Assembly: GCA_046757565.1 (NCBI GenBank)
Contig: JBHHYN010000062.1
Span: 1-15,790 of the forward strand
Length of the DNA stretch: 15,790 bases
Direction: 5' to 3'
DNA from: JBHHYN01 sp046757565
GTDB lineage: Bacteria; Pseudomonadota; Gammaproteobacteria; Eutrophobiales; Eutrophobiaceae
Shown: positions 1 through 9,122 of the stretch, piece by piece
How positions within the stretch are numbered: position 1 is the first letter of the stretch
How the letters are laid out: each line of letters begins with the position of its first letter
The notes under the pieces: model-generated
Told to the model about the DNA's origin: nothing
Databases searched by the model: none
Seen by the model: only the letters and a program-made list of their open reading frames with translations
Program-made: the position numbers and the translations under genes

Positions 1-2
1 AA

Positions 3-51
3 TGACGGGCTACTGTTTATATATCAACCCACAGATTCTGCTGAAGACCCT
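3..51. repeat. Left copy of 49-bp terminal inverted repeat
   Basis: Positions 3-51 are the exact reverse complement of 15742-15790; the match stops at 51/52. Read on the minus strand, this copy encodes the last 13 codons and the TAG stop (positions 10-12) of the small secreted protein gene at the right end, plus 7 bases beyond the stop. It is therefore a 3' gene fragment, not a whole gene, joined directly to the leader of the synthase gene. The outer limit cannot be seen because the window starts here. Whether it is a true duplication, part of a longer repeat or an assembly artefact is open. Confidence 0.9.
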
Positions 52-62
52 TATCTTTTAAC

Positions 63-3000
63 ATGGAACAAAATCATCGCATCGCCATTACCGGAATCGG
101 CTGTGTGTTCCCCGACGCAAGTGGCCCGCAACAATTCTGGACGAATATCCTGGCGGGAAGAGACTCCGCCCGCGAGCCGCCCGAGGGGCGCTGGATACTC
201 TCCGTCGATGATGCCTACAGTGCAAACCCCGCAGCAGACAAAGTCTACTCCAGGCACGCCTGCTTTATCGATGTGTGTTCACTCGATACGGACGGCCTGG
301 CCATCGCACAAGAGTTTCTTGAAACTCTTGACCCGTTGTTTCATTTGCTGCTGCATGCGGGCAAGCAGGCATGGCATGACGCCAATATCGTCAAGCTCAA
401 CCCGGAACGGGTCGGTATTATTATTGGCAACATCGTCCTGCCGACTGAAACATCATCCGATATAGCCGGGGAGATCCTGTTACCGCTCTTTGAATCGCAA
501 CTCTCTACAAAAACCAGGACCACAGCTACAACCAACCTGATTAACCGTTACGCCGCGGGATTGCCTGCGGGCATTCTGGCAAAAGCCCTGCAACTGGGAG
601 GCGGCAGCTATACACTGGATGCCGCCTGCGCCTCGTCCCTGTATGCATTGAAATACGCCATCGATGAACTGCAAACCGGCCGCACCGACGCCATGCTCTG
701 CGGAGGTCTGTCACGGCCCGATAGCCTGTATACCCAGATGGGGTTTTCTTCCCTGCGCGCTATCTCTGCATCCGGCAGGTGTTCGCCGTTTGACCATAAG
801 GCGGACGGCCTGGTTGTGGGGGAAGGTTGCGGGGTGCTCCTGCTGAAACGGCTGGAAGACGCACTGGCTGATGGCGATCACATCTATGCCACCATCGCCG
901 GAATCGGACTCTCCAATGATATCGGCGGCAATCTCATGTCGCCGGATTCCGAAGGGCAACTACGCGCCATGCGTACGGCCTACACACTGGCGGGCTGGCA
1001 ACCTGAATCCGTAGAGCTTATCGAATGCCACGGTACCGGTACGCCTGTGGGAGACAAGGTGGAATTCAACAGTTTGCGGACCCTATGGGGCGACAGGCCC
1101 GGCAGCGGCCGGCACTGCGTAATCGGTTCGGTTAAAAGCAACATTGGTCATCTGTTAACGGCAGCGGGATCGGCCGGGTTAATAAAGGTTTTGATGTCAT
1201 TCCAGCACAAGACCCTGCCGCCAACGGCCAATTTTGAAGCGGCCGCCGCAGGTATCGATCTGAATGCCACGCCCTTCACCGTACTGAGTGAAGCGCGGGC
1301 ATGGGAGCAACTGGATCCCGATCAACCGCGCCGCGCCGCGGTCAGCGCCTTCGGCTTCGGCGGCATCAATGGCCATGTATTGCTGGAAGAGTGGAACGGC
1401 GATACCGGGCGTACAGCGGACGCAGCTTACTCATTCTACGCCCCGAAAAAGAAGTCCCCGCCAGCCATCGCCATTATCGGCATGGATGCCTGTTTCGGTC
1501 CCTGGAATTCGTTAACACGCTTTCAGCACCGTGTCCTCGGCGGTGTTGACGACACGCGTCCGTCGGTGCCTGATAACTGGTGGGGTGTTGAGAATAGAAC
1601 AGACATCAAGGGTTACTTTATCGACAAGGTTGATATCCCCTTGAACCGATTTCGCATACCGCCAACTGAATTAAAGGAGATGCTGCCACAACAGCTGCTG
1701 ATGCTACAGGTGGCTGCTAACGCCATCGATGATGCCGGACTGGATCCGGGCCGAAACGGGGTCTGGCTGAATACCGGTGTCTATATCGGCATCGGTCTGG
1801 ACCTTAATGCCACCAACTTCCATCTGCGCTGGTCCCTGTTAAACAAGGCGCGGCAATGGAACGAGGAGCTTGGTCTTAACCTGAGTGACGATCAACTGCA
1901 TGAGTGGATACTCGGTTTACGCGATGCAGCCGGTCCATCCCTAACCGCCAACCGCACCATGGGCGCCCTGGGCGGGATTGTTGCCAGCCGCGTGGCACGC
2001 TCGTTTAATATGGGTGGGCCCAGTTTCACCGTTGCCAGTGAAGAGTCTTCAGGCCTGTGCGCGCTGCAGGCCGGTGTCCGCGCCCTGCAACAGGGGGAGC
2101 TGGACCTGGCCATCGCCGGCGCTGTTGACCTTGCCGGTGACGTCCGCGCGGCCCTGGGCCAGGAAGGGTCACGCGGTCACCTGGTGGACGGCAGTATACA
2201 TACTGCCTCTGAAAATACCGCCGGCGCGATCCTTGGCGAGGGCGCCGCTGCACTGGTACTCAAACGCCATGATGAAGCCCTGCGTGACGGGGATCGCATC
2301 TATGCGACGGTCCGTGGCGTGGGGTGCACCTCAGGGGGAGAGGACGGTCAAACCGGCCCCTCTGCAGACAGCTGCCTCAGAGCCATGCAAAAAGCGTGTG
2401 AAGAGGCGGCGACGCAAGCGGATTCCATTGGCTATATCGAAATCCATGGCAGTGGTTATGACGGAGAAGACGCATCGGAGTCAGCGGCGCTGTCAGAACT
2501 GTTCCACGGTAGCGATCGCGCCATTCCCTGCGCCATGGGCAGTGTTAAGGCGGACATCGGTCATGCCGGGGCCGCCGCAGGCATGGCCGCCGTGGCCAAG
2601 ACGGCGTTGTGTCTCTACCACGAGATCATTCCTCCCTTGCGCGGTATGCAAGGTGTGGCGGTACGGCTGCAGGCGCTGGAAGATGTATTGTTTACCCCGC
2701 AAGCGTCCCAGTACTGGTTGCGCAATCGTGCACAGGGGCCGCGCCGCGCCATGGTGGGGGCGATGGGCATCGACGGTAGCTGTATGCAGGCGCTCCTTGA
2801 GGGTGTAGAACAGAGTGAAGAGACGCCGCACCGGCTGCAGCCGCTGGGCCACGACCGCGAGACGCTGTTTTCAATCGGGGCGAATACACCGGCGGCCCTG
2901 CTTCAGGAAATCGAGAAACTGCATACCTCCATCAACGAGTCACCCGATAGCGACATCCACGTCCTCAGCCGTCAATGGTGGCGGCAGGGACAAGCCAGTG

Positions 3001-6000
3001 GAAAGGCGGCCCTTGCCTTGACCGTTATCGCAGGGGCAGCACGGCAACTTGAAGATCTGCTTGTCCAGGCAAAACAGCTTGTGGGAGATAACCGGGCCGC
3101 TGCCGATAACAACATCTTTTATAACCCCGATCCCTTGGGCGCGAACGCTAAACTAGCGTGGCTTTTTCCCGGATCCGGCAATCATTACCCCGGCATGGGC
3201 CGCGCACTCAGCTGCCGCTGGCCCGAGGTGTTACGCCGCCTGGATCGCGAAAACCGGTACCTGGCTGCACAGTTCGCCAATACCCGATTCTGGAGCAACA
3301 CCAGGCTGGACAACCTGGTTCACAGGGACTTTATCTTCGGCCAGGTCTGGTGTGGCGCCATGGTCAGTGATGTGGTGGCCGGCTTCGGGCTGAAACCGCA
3401 GGCGATTATTGGTCACTGCCTGGGAGAATCGGCCGGTCTGTTTGCCACGCGGACCTGGGCCGATCGGGACGGGATGCTGCATCGGATGCTGGCAACGACA
3501 CTGTTTGATGAAGAACTGGGCGGACCATGCCGGGCGGCGCGCCGTTACTGGGGCCTCTCAGACGATGAATCCGTAGACTGGCAACTGGGTGTGATCGAGT
3601 GCCCGGCCGATATCGTAAAGGCCGCACTGCAGGGACACAACCGCGTCTATCTGCTCATCATCAACACCCCGAACGAATGTGTCATTGGTGGCAACCGTGA
3701 TGCCGTGCAGGAGATAGTCAGCGATCTTCACTGCAACTTCCATCCCCTTGAAGGGGTGACCACCGTTCATTGTGAAGTGGTAAAACCGGTGTCAAAAGCC
3801 TACCGTGATCTGCATCTGTTCGATACCACGCCACCACCGGGCGTTACCTTTTATAGCGGTGTGCGGGGTAGCGCCTATGCGGTGGACCGGGACAGCGCCG
3901 CCGACTCGATCCTGGGACAGGCGCTGCAACCTTTTGACTACATGCGCGTCATCGATGCGGCCTATGAGGATGGCATCAGGGTCTTCATCGAGATGGGCCC
4001 CGGCGCATCATGTTGCCGTATGGTCGATCAAATCCTGGGAGATAGGCCACACATTGCCAGGGCCGTTTGCACTCGCGGGGAGAATGAGACCGTAACCCTG
4101 CTCCGCAGCATGGCACAGTTAAACACAGAGCGGATCGATCTGGATCTCTCACCGTTGTACCAACTGGACGCGGCCGATGTGCGGGGGTCAGCCGGCCAGG
4201 CTGTGATTAGCGTGGCGGTTGGCCGCCGGTCATTGAAAATCCCTGTGCCACAATCCGTGGTACAGGGAGATCGTAAAAATAAAAAGTTAACGGAGATGCA
4301 TAAAACAGCGGAGGTTATCACACACCCGGTTATTACAGCGCCCTCCGATCCAATGACGCAGATCATCGAACAGATGGCTGCGACTGAAGTAGCAAAGACC
4401 GGGGCCCAGGAGCTGTTTCTGCGTGTTGCCAATGGAATAAGCGGCACCTTGTCCGAGGCATTAGCCACGCAAATGAGCCTGTTGCAGTCGCTGCCTGAAC
4501 CGGTGCAGCACGAAACGCCCTTCAACGGGGACGCGGTAACCGGCAGGGAACCAGGAACCGATGACAGTCGCCCCGCCTTTGACAGGGATCTCTGTATGGA
4601 GTTTGCCGTAGGCTCCATTGCCCGGGTACTGGGAACGGAATTCACACGCATAGACACCCTTCCAACCCGCGTGCGCCTGCCGGATGAACCGTTGATGCTG
4701 GTGGATCGCATACTTGAAGTAGATGCCACACCCTGTTCCATGACGACCGGAAGGGTGGTTACCGAGCATGATGTCCTCCCGGGGACATGGTATCTCGACG
4801 CCGGCCGAATCCCTACCTGTATCGCCGTGGAGGCGGGCCAGGCGGATCTGTTCCTGTGCGGTTATCTGGGCATCGATTTCCAGACGGAGGGTCTGGCAGT
4901 ATATCGCCTGCTGGATGCAGAGATTACCTTCCACGGGCCTCTGCCTGCAGCCGGGGATACCATTCATTACGATATCCGCATTGATCACTTTTTCAGACTG
5001 GGAGAGACCTGGTTGTTCCGCTTCGGTTTCGAGGGCACGGTTGCGGGACAGCCGTTACTCACTATGCGTAACGGTTGCGCCGGGTTTTTCACCCGGCCCG
5101 AGTTGGCGGCCGGCAAAGGTATCGTGCAGACGGGATTGCAACACCAACCTGCCCAGGGAAAGAAACCGCACGACTGGCTTGAACTGGTGCCGATGCAACG
5201 GGAATCATATGGCGTTGAGCAGGTCGATGCCTTGCGCGCGGGCAGACTGGCGGACTGTTTTGGTAGGGCGTTTGCCGGATTGCCGTTAACTCATCCCACC
5301 ACCCTGCCGGGCGGGAGAATGACACTGGTACAACGCGTTCTCGATCTCGATCCCGCCGGCGGCCGTTTTGGACTGGGGAGCATCACCGCCGAGGCGGACA
5401 TTCACCCGGACGACTGGTTCCTCACCTGCCACTTCGTCGATGACCGGGTAATGCCCGGGACACTGATGTATGAGTGCTGCCTGCATACCCTGCGCATCTA
5501 CCTGCTGCGCATGGGCTGGATTGGCGGTGTGAATGAAGTCGTTTACGAACCCCTGCCCGGTATAAACAGTCAGCTCAAATGCCGGGGTCAGGTTATCGAG
5601 ACTACGGCCAAGGTGCGGTATGAGATCGCCTTGAAGGAGTTGGGTTATACCGGCACGGAGCAGACGCCCTACGTGCTGGCGGACGCACTCATGTACGCCG
5701 ATGGCCGTCCCATCGTACAAATGGTCAATATGTCATTATGCCTCAACGGCCTGACACGTGAGCGGGTAGAGTCGATCTGGCGAGGCCGGCATGCAGGAGA
5801 ATCCGATCGGCATGCCGCCATCTTCGATCGGGAATCGATCCTCGCCTTTGCCATCGGCAATCCATCCCGGGCATTCGGCGATCGCTACCGGATATTCGAC
5901 AGGGAACGCATTATTGCCCGGTTGCCCGGGCCACCGTATCAGTTTCTGGACCGTATCGTATCTATAAGGGAATGCGAACAATGGCACCTCGCGGCCGGGG

Positions 6001-6905
6001 GTGTTATTGAGGCGGAGTATGATGTGCCTGGGGATGCTTGGTACTTCCATGAAAACCGGCAGGCAGCGATGCCATTTTCAGTTTTGCTGGAAGTCGCATT
6101 GCAACCCTGCGGCTGGCTGGCGGCCTATCTCGGCTCTGCGCTTTGCAGTGACACGGATCTCTCCTTCCGCAATCTGGGTGGTACGGCAACCCAGTCTTTG
6201 CCGGTAGTGCCGGCTACCGGCACCCTGACCACGACCATCAGCATCACAAAGGTCTCTCATTCCGGCGGCATGATCATCCAGCACTACGACTACCGGATCC
6301 GGAGCAAAAAAGGAACCGTCTACAAGGGGGATACCTATTTTGGTTTTTTTACAAAGCAGGCCCTGTCCAGACAGGTAGGTATTCAGGAAGCCTCGCCTTA
6401 TGAACCGGACGCCCTGGAAAATTCCCGGGGCAGGCGATTCACTTATCCGTCCCAAGCCCCCTACCCAGGGGAGATGCTGCGCATGATTGACCGGGTTGAA
6501 CTGTTTGACCCGGAAGGGGGGCCAGCCGGCCTGGGTTTCATCCGGGGCAGTGCCGATGTTAATCCTGCCGCCTGGTTTTTCAAGGCGCATTTTTATCAGG
6601 ATCCGGTGTGGCCGGGTTCCCTGGGGCTGGAATCGATGATTCAATTATTGAAGGTCATTGCCTGTTACCACTGGGGCCATGAACTTGAGAGTAATAGACT
6701 ACACTTTGAGTCCATGGCCCCGGACCAGATGCATAGCTGGATCTATCGGGGCCAGATCATCCCGGGTGACAAGCGGGTTAGCGTGCAGGCCGTCATTACC
6801 GCCCTGGAAAAGCGTCAGAGATTGCTCCGGGCAAACGGATTTTTGACCGTGGATGGCAGAATTATCTATCAGATGACTGATTTTACACTTAGAATGGCGG
6901 AATAA
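63..6905 (+). CDS. pfaC: PfaC-type PUFA/polyene synthase subunit (KS-CLF-AT-DH-DH)
   Basis: Large iterative fatty-acid/polyketide synthase of 2280 residues. Domains in order: ketosynthase (about 1-445) with Cys189 in DAACASS, His323 in CHGTGT and His363 in SNIGH; chain-length factor (about 460-925) with a Glu near 661 where Cys is expected; acyltransferase (about 1030-1365) with LFPGSG at 1034-1039, GHCLGE around Cys1119 and His1236; a linker to about 1530; then two FabA-like double hotdogs (about 1535-1920 and 1950-2280). In each pair the second hotdog carries the catalytic motif (His1790 and Glu1804; His2176 and Glu2190). PfaC of Shewanella is about 2000 residues without the AT, so the AT looks like a PfaB-type domain fused in, as in some deltaproteobacterial homologues. 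No ACP, KR or ER is present, so partner proteins are needed. The ATG at 63 is the first after an in-frame stop at 42 and the KS begins at once, but no Shine-Dalgarno is visible. The stop overlaps oleA (TAATG). Confidence 0.93.
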   Translation: MEQNHRIAITGIGCVFPDASGPQQFWTNILAGRDSAREPPEGRWILSVDDAYSANPAADKVYSRHACFIDVCSLDTDGLAIAQEFLETLDPLFHLLLHAGKQAWHDANIVKLNPERVGIIIGNIVLPTETSSDIAGEILLPLFESQLSTKTRTTATTNLINRYAAGLPAGILAKALQLGGGSYTLDAACASSLYALKYAIDELQTGRTDAMLCGGLSRPDSLYTQMGFSSLRAISASGRCSPFDHKADGLVVGEGCGVLLLKRLEDALADGDHIYATIAGIGLSNDIGGNLMSPDSEGQLRAMRTAYTLAGWQPESVELIECHGTGTPVGDKVEFNSLRTLWGDRPGSGRHCVIGSVKSNIGHLLTAAGSAGLIKVLMSFQHKTLPPTANFEAAAAGIDLNATPFTVLSEARAWEQLDPDQPRRAAVSAFGFGGINGHVLLEEWNGDTGRTADAAYSFYAPKKKSPPAIAIIGMDACFGPWNSLTRFQHRVLGGVDDTRPSVPDNWWGVENRTDIKGYFIDKVDIPLNRFRIPPTELKEMLPQQLLMLQVAANAIDDAGLDPGRNGVWLNTGVYIGIGLDLNATNFHLRWSLLNKARQWNEELGLNLSDDQLHEWILGLRDAAGPSLTANRTMGALGGIVASRVARSFNMGGPSFTVASEESSGLCALQAGVRALQQGELDLAIAGAVDLAGDVRAALGQEGSRGHLVDGSIHTASENTAGAILGEGAAALVLKRHDEALRDGDRIYATVRGVGCTSGGEDGQTGPSADSCLRAMQKACEEAATQADSIGYIEIHGSGYDGEDASESAALSELFHGSDRAIPCAMGSVKADIGHAGAAAGMAAVAKTALCLYHEIIPPLRGMQGVAVRLQALEDVLFTPQASQYWLRNRAQGPRRAMVGAMGIDGSCMQALLEGVEQSEETPHRLQPLGHDRETLFSIGANTPAALLQEIEKLHTSINESPDSDIHVLSRQWWRQGQASGKAALALTVIAGAARQLEDLLVQAKQLVGDNRAAADNNIFYNPDPLGANAKLAWLFPGSGNHYPGMGRALSCRWPEVLRRLDRENRYLAAQFANTRFWSNTRLDNLVHRDFIFGQVWCGAMVSDVVAGFGLKPQAIIGHCLGESAGLFATRTWADRDGMLHRMLATTLFDEELGGPCRAARRYWGLSDDESVDWQLGVIECPADIVKAALQGHNRVYLLIINTPNECVIGGNRDAVQEIVSDLHCNFHPLEGVTTVHCEVVKPVSKAYRDLHLFDTTPPPGVTFYSGVRGSAYAVDRDSAADSILGQALQPFDYMRVIDAAYEDGIRVFIEMGPGASCCRMVDQILGDRPHIARAVCTRGENETVTLLRSMAQLNTERIDLDLSPLYQLDAADVRGSAGQAVISVAVGRRSLKIPVPQSVVQGDRKNKKLTEMHKTAEVITHPVITAPSDPMTQIIEQMAATEVAKTGAQELFLRVANGISGTLSEALATQMSLLQSLPEPVQHETPFNGDAVTGREPGTDDSRPAFDRDLCMEFAVGSIARVLGTEFTRIDTLPTRVRLPDEPLMLVDRILEVDATPCSMTTGRVVTEHDVLPGTWYLDAGRIPTCIAVEAGQADLFLCGYLGIDFQTEGLAVYRLLDAEITFHGPLPAAGDTIHYDIRIDHFFRLGETWLFRFGFEGTVAGQPLLTMRNGCAGFFTRPELAAGKGIVQTGLQHQPAQGKKPHDWLELVPMQRESYGVEQVDALRAGRLADCFGRAFAGLPLTHPTTLPGGRMTLVQRVLDLDPAGGRFGLGSITAEADIHPDDWFLTCHFVDDRVMPGTLMYECCLHTLRIYLLRMGWIGGVNEVVYEPLPGINSQLKCRGQVIETTAKVRYEIALKELGYTGTEQTPYVLADALMYADGRPIVQMVNMSLCLNGLTRERVESIWRGRHAGESDRHAAIFDRESILAFAIGNPSRAFGDRYRIFDRERIIARLPGPPYQFLDRIVSIRECEQWHLAAGGVIEAEYDVPGDAWYFHENRQAAMPFSVLLEVALQPCGWLAAYLGSALCSDTDLSFRNLGGTATQSLPVVPATGTLTTTISITKVSHSGGMIIQHYDYRIRSKKGTVYKGDTYFGFFTKQALSRQVGIQEASPYEPDALENSRGRRFTYPSQAPYPGEMLRMIDRVELFDPEGGPAGLGFIRGSADVNPAAWFFKAHFYQDPVWPGSLGLESMIQLLKVIACYHWGHELESNRLHFESMAPDQMHSWIYRGQIIPGDKRVSVQAVITALEKRQRLLRANGFLTVDGRIIYQMTDFTLRMAE

Positions 6906-8104
6906 TGCATTACAAGCGCGTACACATGGAATCCATCGGTTACGAATTACCACCGGAAGTGGTGACATCGGACGATCTCGAGTTACGTTTGATGCCCATG
7001 TATGACGTACTCCACATCGCACCCGGTCAACTTGAGGCATTGACCGGCATCACTGAACGGCGTTGGTGGGAAGGGGGCCATTCCCTCTCCGACGGCGCTG
7101 CCGTCGCAGCCCGGAAAGCGATACAGCAATCCAATGTGCAGCCGCAGTATATAGAGGCGCTCATCTACACCGGGGTATGCCGGGAGAACTACGAACCGGC
7201 GACGGCCTGTGCCGTGGCCGCCCGGTTAGGCATCAGCCCTGACGCCTATGTCTATGATATCTCCAATGCCTGCCTGGGCGTGTTGAACGGCATCATCGAC
7301 ATCGCCAACCGCATCGAACTAAAGCAGATCCGGGCCGGGATGGTGGTCTCCTGTGAATCAGCACGGGAGATCGTGGAGATCATGATCCAGCGCATGCTGG
7401 AAGAAAAAACCATGGATCGGTTTACCAGTTCGCTGGCCACCCTGACCGGAGGTTCGGGCGCAGCGGCCGTGTTGTTGACCGACGGTTCTTTCGAAAACAG
7501 CCACGCCCACAAGCTGATTGGCGAAGCCACCCAGGCCGCCCCGGAGCATCACCGCCTGTGCCGCTGGGGCGTCACCCTGACCCCCGTAGAACTGGGAAAA
7601 CTGATGTTCTCCCCGGACAAACTCCTGGCCACGATTGATGAGGTCATGAAACCGGAGGCCCTGCCGGCCGCCATGAAAGAACTTATGACCAGCGACAAGC
7701 TGCCGCCCGCCATCGCCAATATCATGCCTTCCGAGACCCTGCCCGCCGCCTTGACAGAGTTTATGGCCACCGATTCAGTCGCCGTATTGAAACACGGCGC
7801 AAAGCTGGGTGTGCGTACCTGGGGCGCCTTCCTGAAAAAGATGGGCTGGGCCAGGCACCAGGTCGATAAGGTCATCTGCCACCAGGTCGGTGAAGGTCAC
7901 CGTGATACCATACTGAAAGAGCTGGGGATTGCCCCGGAGAAAGATTTCAGCACCTATAAATACCTTGGCAACATCGGCACGGTGTCCCTGCCGCTGACTG
8001 CAGCCATCGCCGAGCAGCGCCATTTTCTGAAGGCCGGTGATCGGGTCGGTTTCCTCGGCATCGGCAGCGGTCTCAACTGCCTGATGATTGGATGGGAGTG
8101 GTAA
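6905..8104 (+). CDS. oleA: OleA, head-to-head acyl condensing enzyme
   Basis: Thiolase-superfamily enzyme that joins two acyl thioesters by non-decarboxylative Claisen condensation to a 2-alkyl-3-ketoacid, the first step of cis-olefin synthesis. The catalytic Cys is Cys123 (SNACLG). Glu97, His326 (CHQVG) and Asn356 (GNIGT) match the Glu117/Cys143/His285/Asn315 set of Xanthomonas OleA: the Glu-Cys spacing (26) and His-Asn spacing (30) are the same. Cys to His is 203 residues here against 142 there, so about 61 residues are inserted. The insert, between LCRWG and MATDS, holds four tandem units of 13-14 residues. The protein is 399 residues, while OleA is usually about 340. The ATG overlaps the stop of the synthase gene by one base, suggesting translational coupling. 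The C-terminal GIGSGLNC motif is intact. Confidence 0.94.
   Translation: MHYKRVHMESIGYELPPEVVTSDDLELRLMPMYDVLHIAPGQLEALTGITERRWWEGGHSLSDGAAVAARKAIQQSNVQPQYIEALIYTGVCRENYEPATACAVAARLGISPDAYVYDISNACLGVLNGIIDIANRIELKQIRAGMVVSCESAREIVEIMIQRMLEEKTMDRFTSSLATLTGGSGAAAVLLTDGSFENSHAHKLIGEATQAAPEHHRLCRWGVTLTPVELGKLMFSPDKLLATIDEVMKPEALPAAMKELMTSDKLPPAIANIMPSETLPAALTEFMATDSVAVLKHGAKLGVRTWGAFLKKMGWARHQVDKVICHQVGEGHRDTILKELGIAPEKDFSTYKYLGNIGTVSLPLTAAIAEQRHFLKAGDRVGFLGIGSGLNCLMIGWEW
7604..7762 (+). repeat. Tandem 39-bp coding repeat inside oleA
   Basis: Four consecutive coding units begin at 7604 (42 bp), 7646, 7685 and 7724 (39 bp each) and lead into the normal OleA segment MATDS at 7763. The 13-residue pattern is M-x-[PST]-[DE]-x-L-P-x-A-x-x-x-[LIF]. 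Units two to four are MKPEALPAAMKEL, MTSDKLPPAIANI and MPSETLPAALTEF; the first, MFSPDKLLATIDEV, has one extra residue. Each unit starts with a motif resembling the native MATDS, suggesting expansion from that spot. DNA identity between units is moderate, so the repeat is old and held at protein level. Confidence 0.85.
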
Positions 8105-8126
8105 CCGTTGTGTGCAGTCTCTTGCA

Positions 8127-8154
8127 TTGATTGTAACGGGTCACATCTTATAGC
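8127..8154 (+). promoter_or_regulatory. Possible weak internal promoter before oleB
   Basis: A TTGATT box (8127-8132) and a TATAGC box (8149-8154) lie 16 bp apart in the 142-bp gap between oleA and the preferred oleB start, the only sizeable gap in the operon. Each box matches the sigma-70 consensus at four of six positions. Weak candidate only. Confidence 0.22.
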
Positions 8155-8246
8155 GTAACCGGCTCCAGGTGATACAATTCGCCTTCCCCGAGACCAATCT
8201 TTTACTGACGGAAGCGGATACATCTGCAGCATTGTCTGATCGTCCC

Positions 8247-9122
8247 ATGTCTTTTCCCGACTTCCCGTTTAGCAGTCGCTTTGCCACGGTCAATGGCCGG
8301 CAAATGCACTACCTGGATGAAGGACCGTCCCGGGCGACAACGGTTGTGATGTTGCACGGTAATCCCACCTGGTCGTTTTACTTTCGTAAAGTCGGTTCCT
8401 GCCGCTGTATTGTCCCCGATCATATAGGCATGGGCCTCTCCGAGAAACCGGCAGGGAACAGTTACCGCCACACCCTGTCGCGTCGGGTGGATGACCTGGA
8501 GGAGCTGCTGGAGCAATTAGCTGTTAAACAGGGCATTACCCTGATCCTGCATGATTGGGGGGGGATGATAGGAATGGCCTATGCCATCCGTTATCCCGAC
8601 CGTATTAAACGCCTGGTCATCATGAATACCACCGCCTTTCATCTGGAAGGGATGAAACCCCTTCCCTGGCAACTCATCCTTGCCCGGATACCCCTGATTG
8701 GCGCGACGTTAGTTCAGGGGTTCAATGCCTTCTGCCGGGGAGCGGTGAGACGGTGCGTCACCCGTGAACCGATGGCCGCCGAGACCCGCAAGGCTTATCT
8801 GGCCCCATACGATTCATGGCGCCACCGCCTCGCTGTATTGCGCTTCGTTCAGGACATTCCCCTGCATCCGGGCGATCCCGCTTATGATACGGTAAGTAAA
8901 GTTGAGGCGGGGCTTGGTCAATTCAGACAGGTACCCATGCTGATCTGCTGGGGGCTGCAGGACTTTGTCTTTGATGAGCCTTTCCTGGCCGAATGGATCG
9001 AGCGTTTCCCCCATGCGGAGGTACGCCGTTTTAACGGTGCGGGCCATTACGTCCTGGAAGATGCGGCGGACGAGATCGTGCCACTTGTGAAACAGTTTCT
9101 TGATAAACACCCGGTGGAATAA
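8247..9122 (+). CDS. oleB: OleB, beta-lactone decarboxylase (alpha/beta hydrolase)
   Basis: Alpha/beta-hydrolase of the haloalkane-dehalogenase-like type. In the Ole pathway it decarboxylates the cis-beta-lactone made by OleC to a cis-alkene. From the ATG at 8247 (291 residues) the nucleophile is Asp103 in HDWGG, the acid Asp239 (GLQDF) and the histidine His267 (AGHYV); HGNPTWSF is the oxyanion/halide-type loop. The reading frame also allows a GTG start at 8169, adding 26 residues. I prefer 8247 because family homology begins just after it (FATVNGRQMHYLDEG), but neither start has a clear Shine-Dalgarno. Between HGNPT and RCIVPD there are 11 residues where relatives have about 16, a small in-frame deletion after the oxyanion loop. 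The stop is directly adjacent to the oleC start. Confidence 0.92.
   Translation: MSFPDFPFSSRFATVNGRQMHYLDEGPSRATTVVMLHGNPTWSFYFRKVGSCRCIVPDHIGMGLSEKPAGNSYRHTLSRRVDDLEELLEQLAVKQGITLILHDWGGMIGMAYAIRYPDRIKRLVIMNTTAFHLEGMKPLPWQLILARIPLIGATLVQGFNAFCRGAVRRCVTREPMAAETRKAYLAPYDSWRHRLAVLRFVQDIPLHPGDPAYDTVSKVEAGLGQFRQVPMLICWGLQDFVFDEPFLAEWIERFPHAEVRRFNGAGHYVLEDAADEIVPLVKQFLDKHPVE

Noticed and set aside
1978..2808. 276-codon plus-strand frame inside the synthase gene
   Set aside because: It overlaps the conserved chain-length factor region in another frame and has a low-complexity Arg/Pro/Trp-rich translation typical of a shadow.
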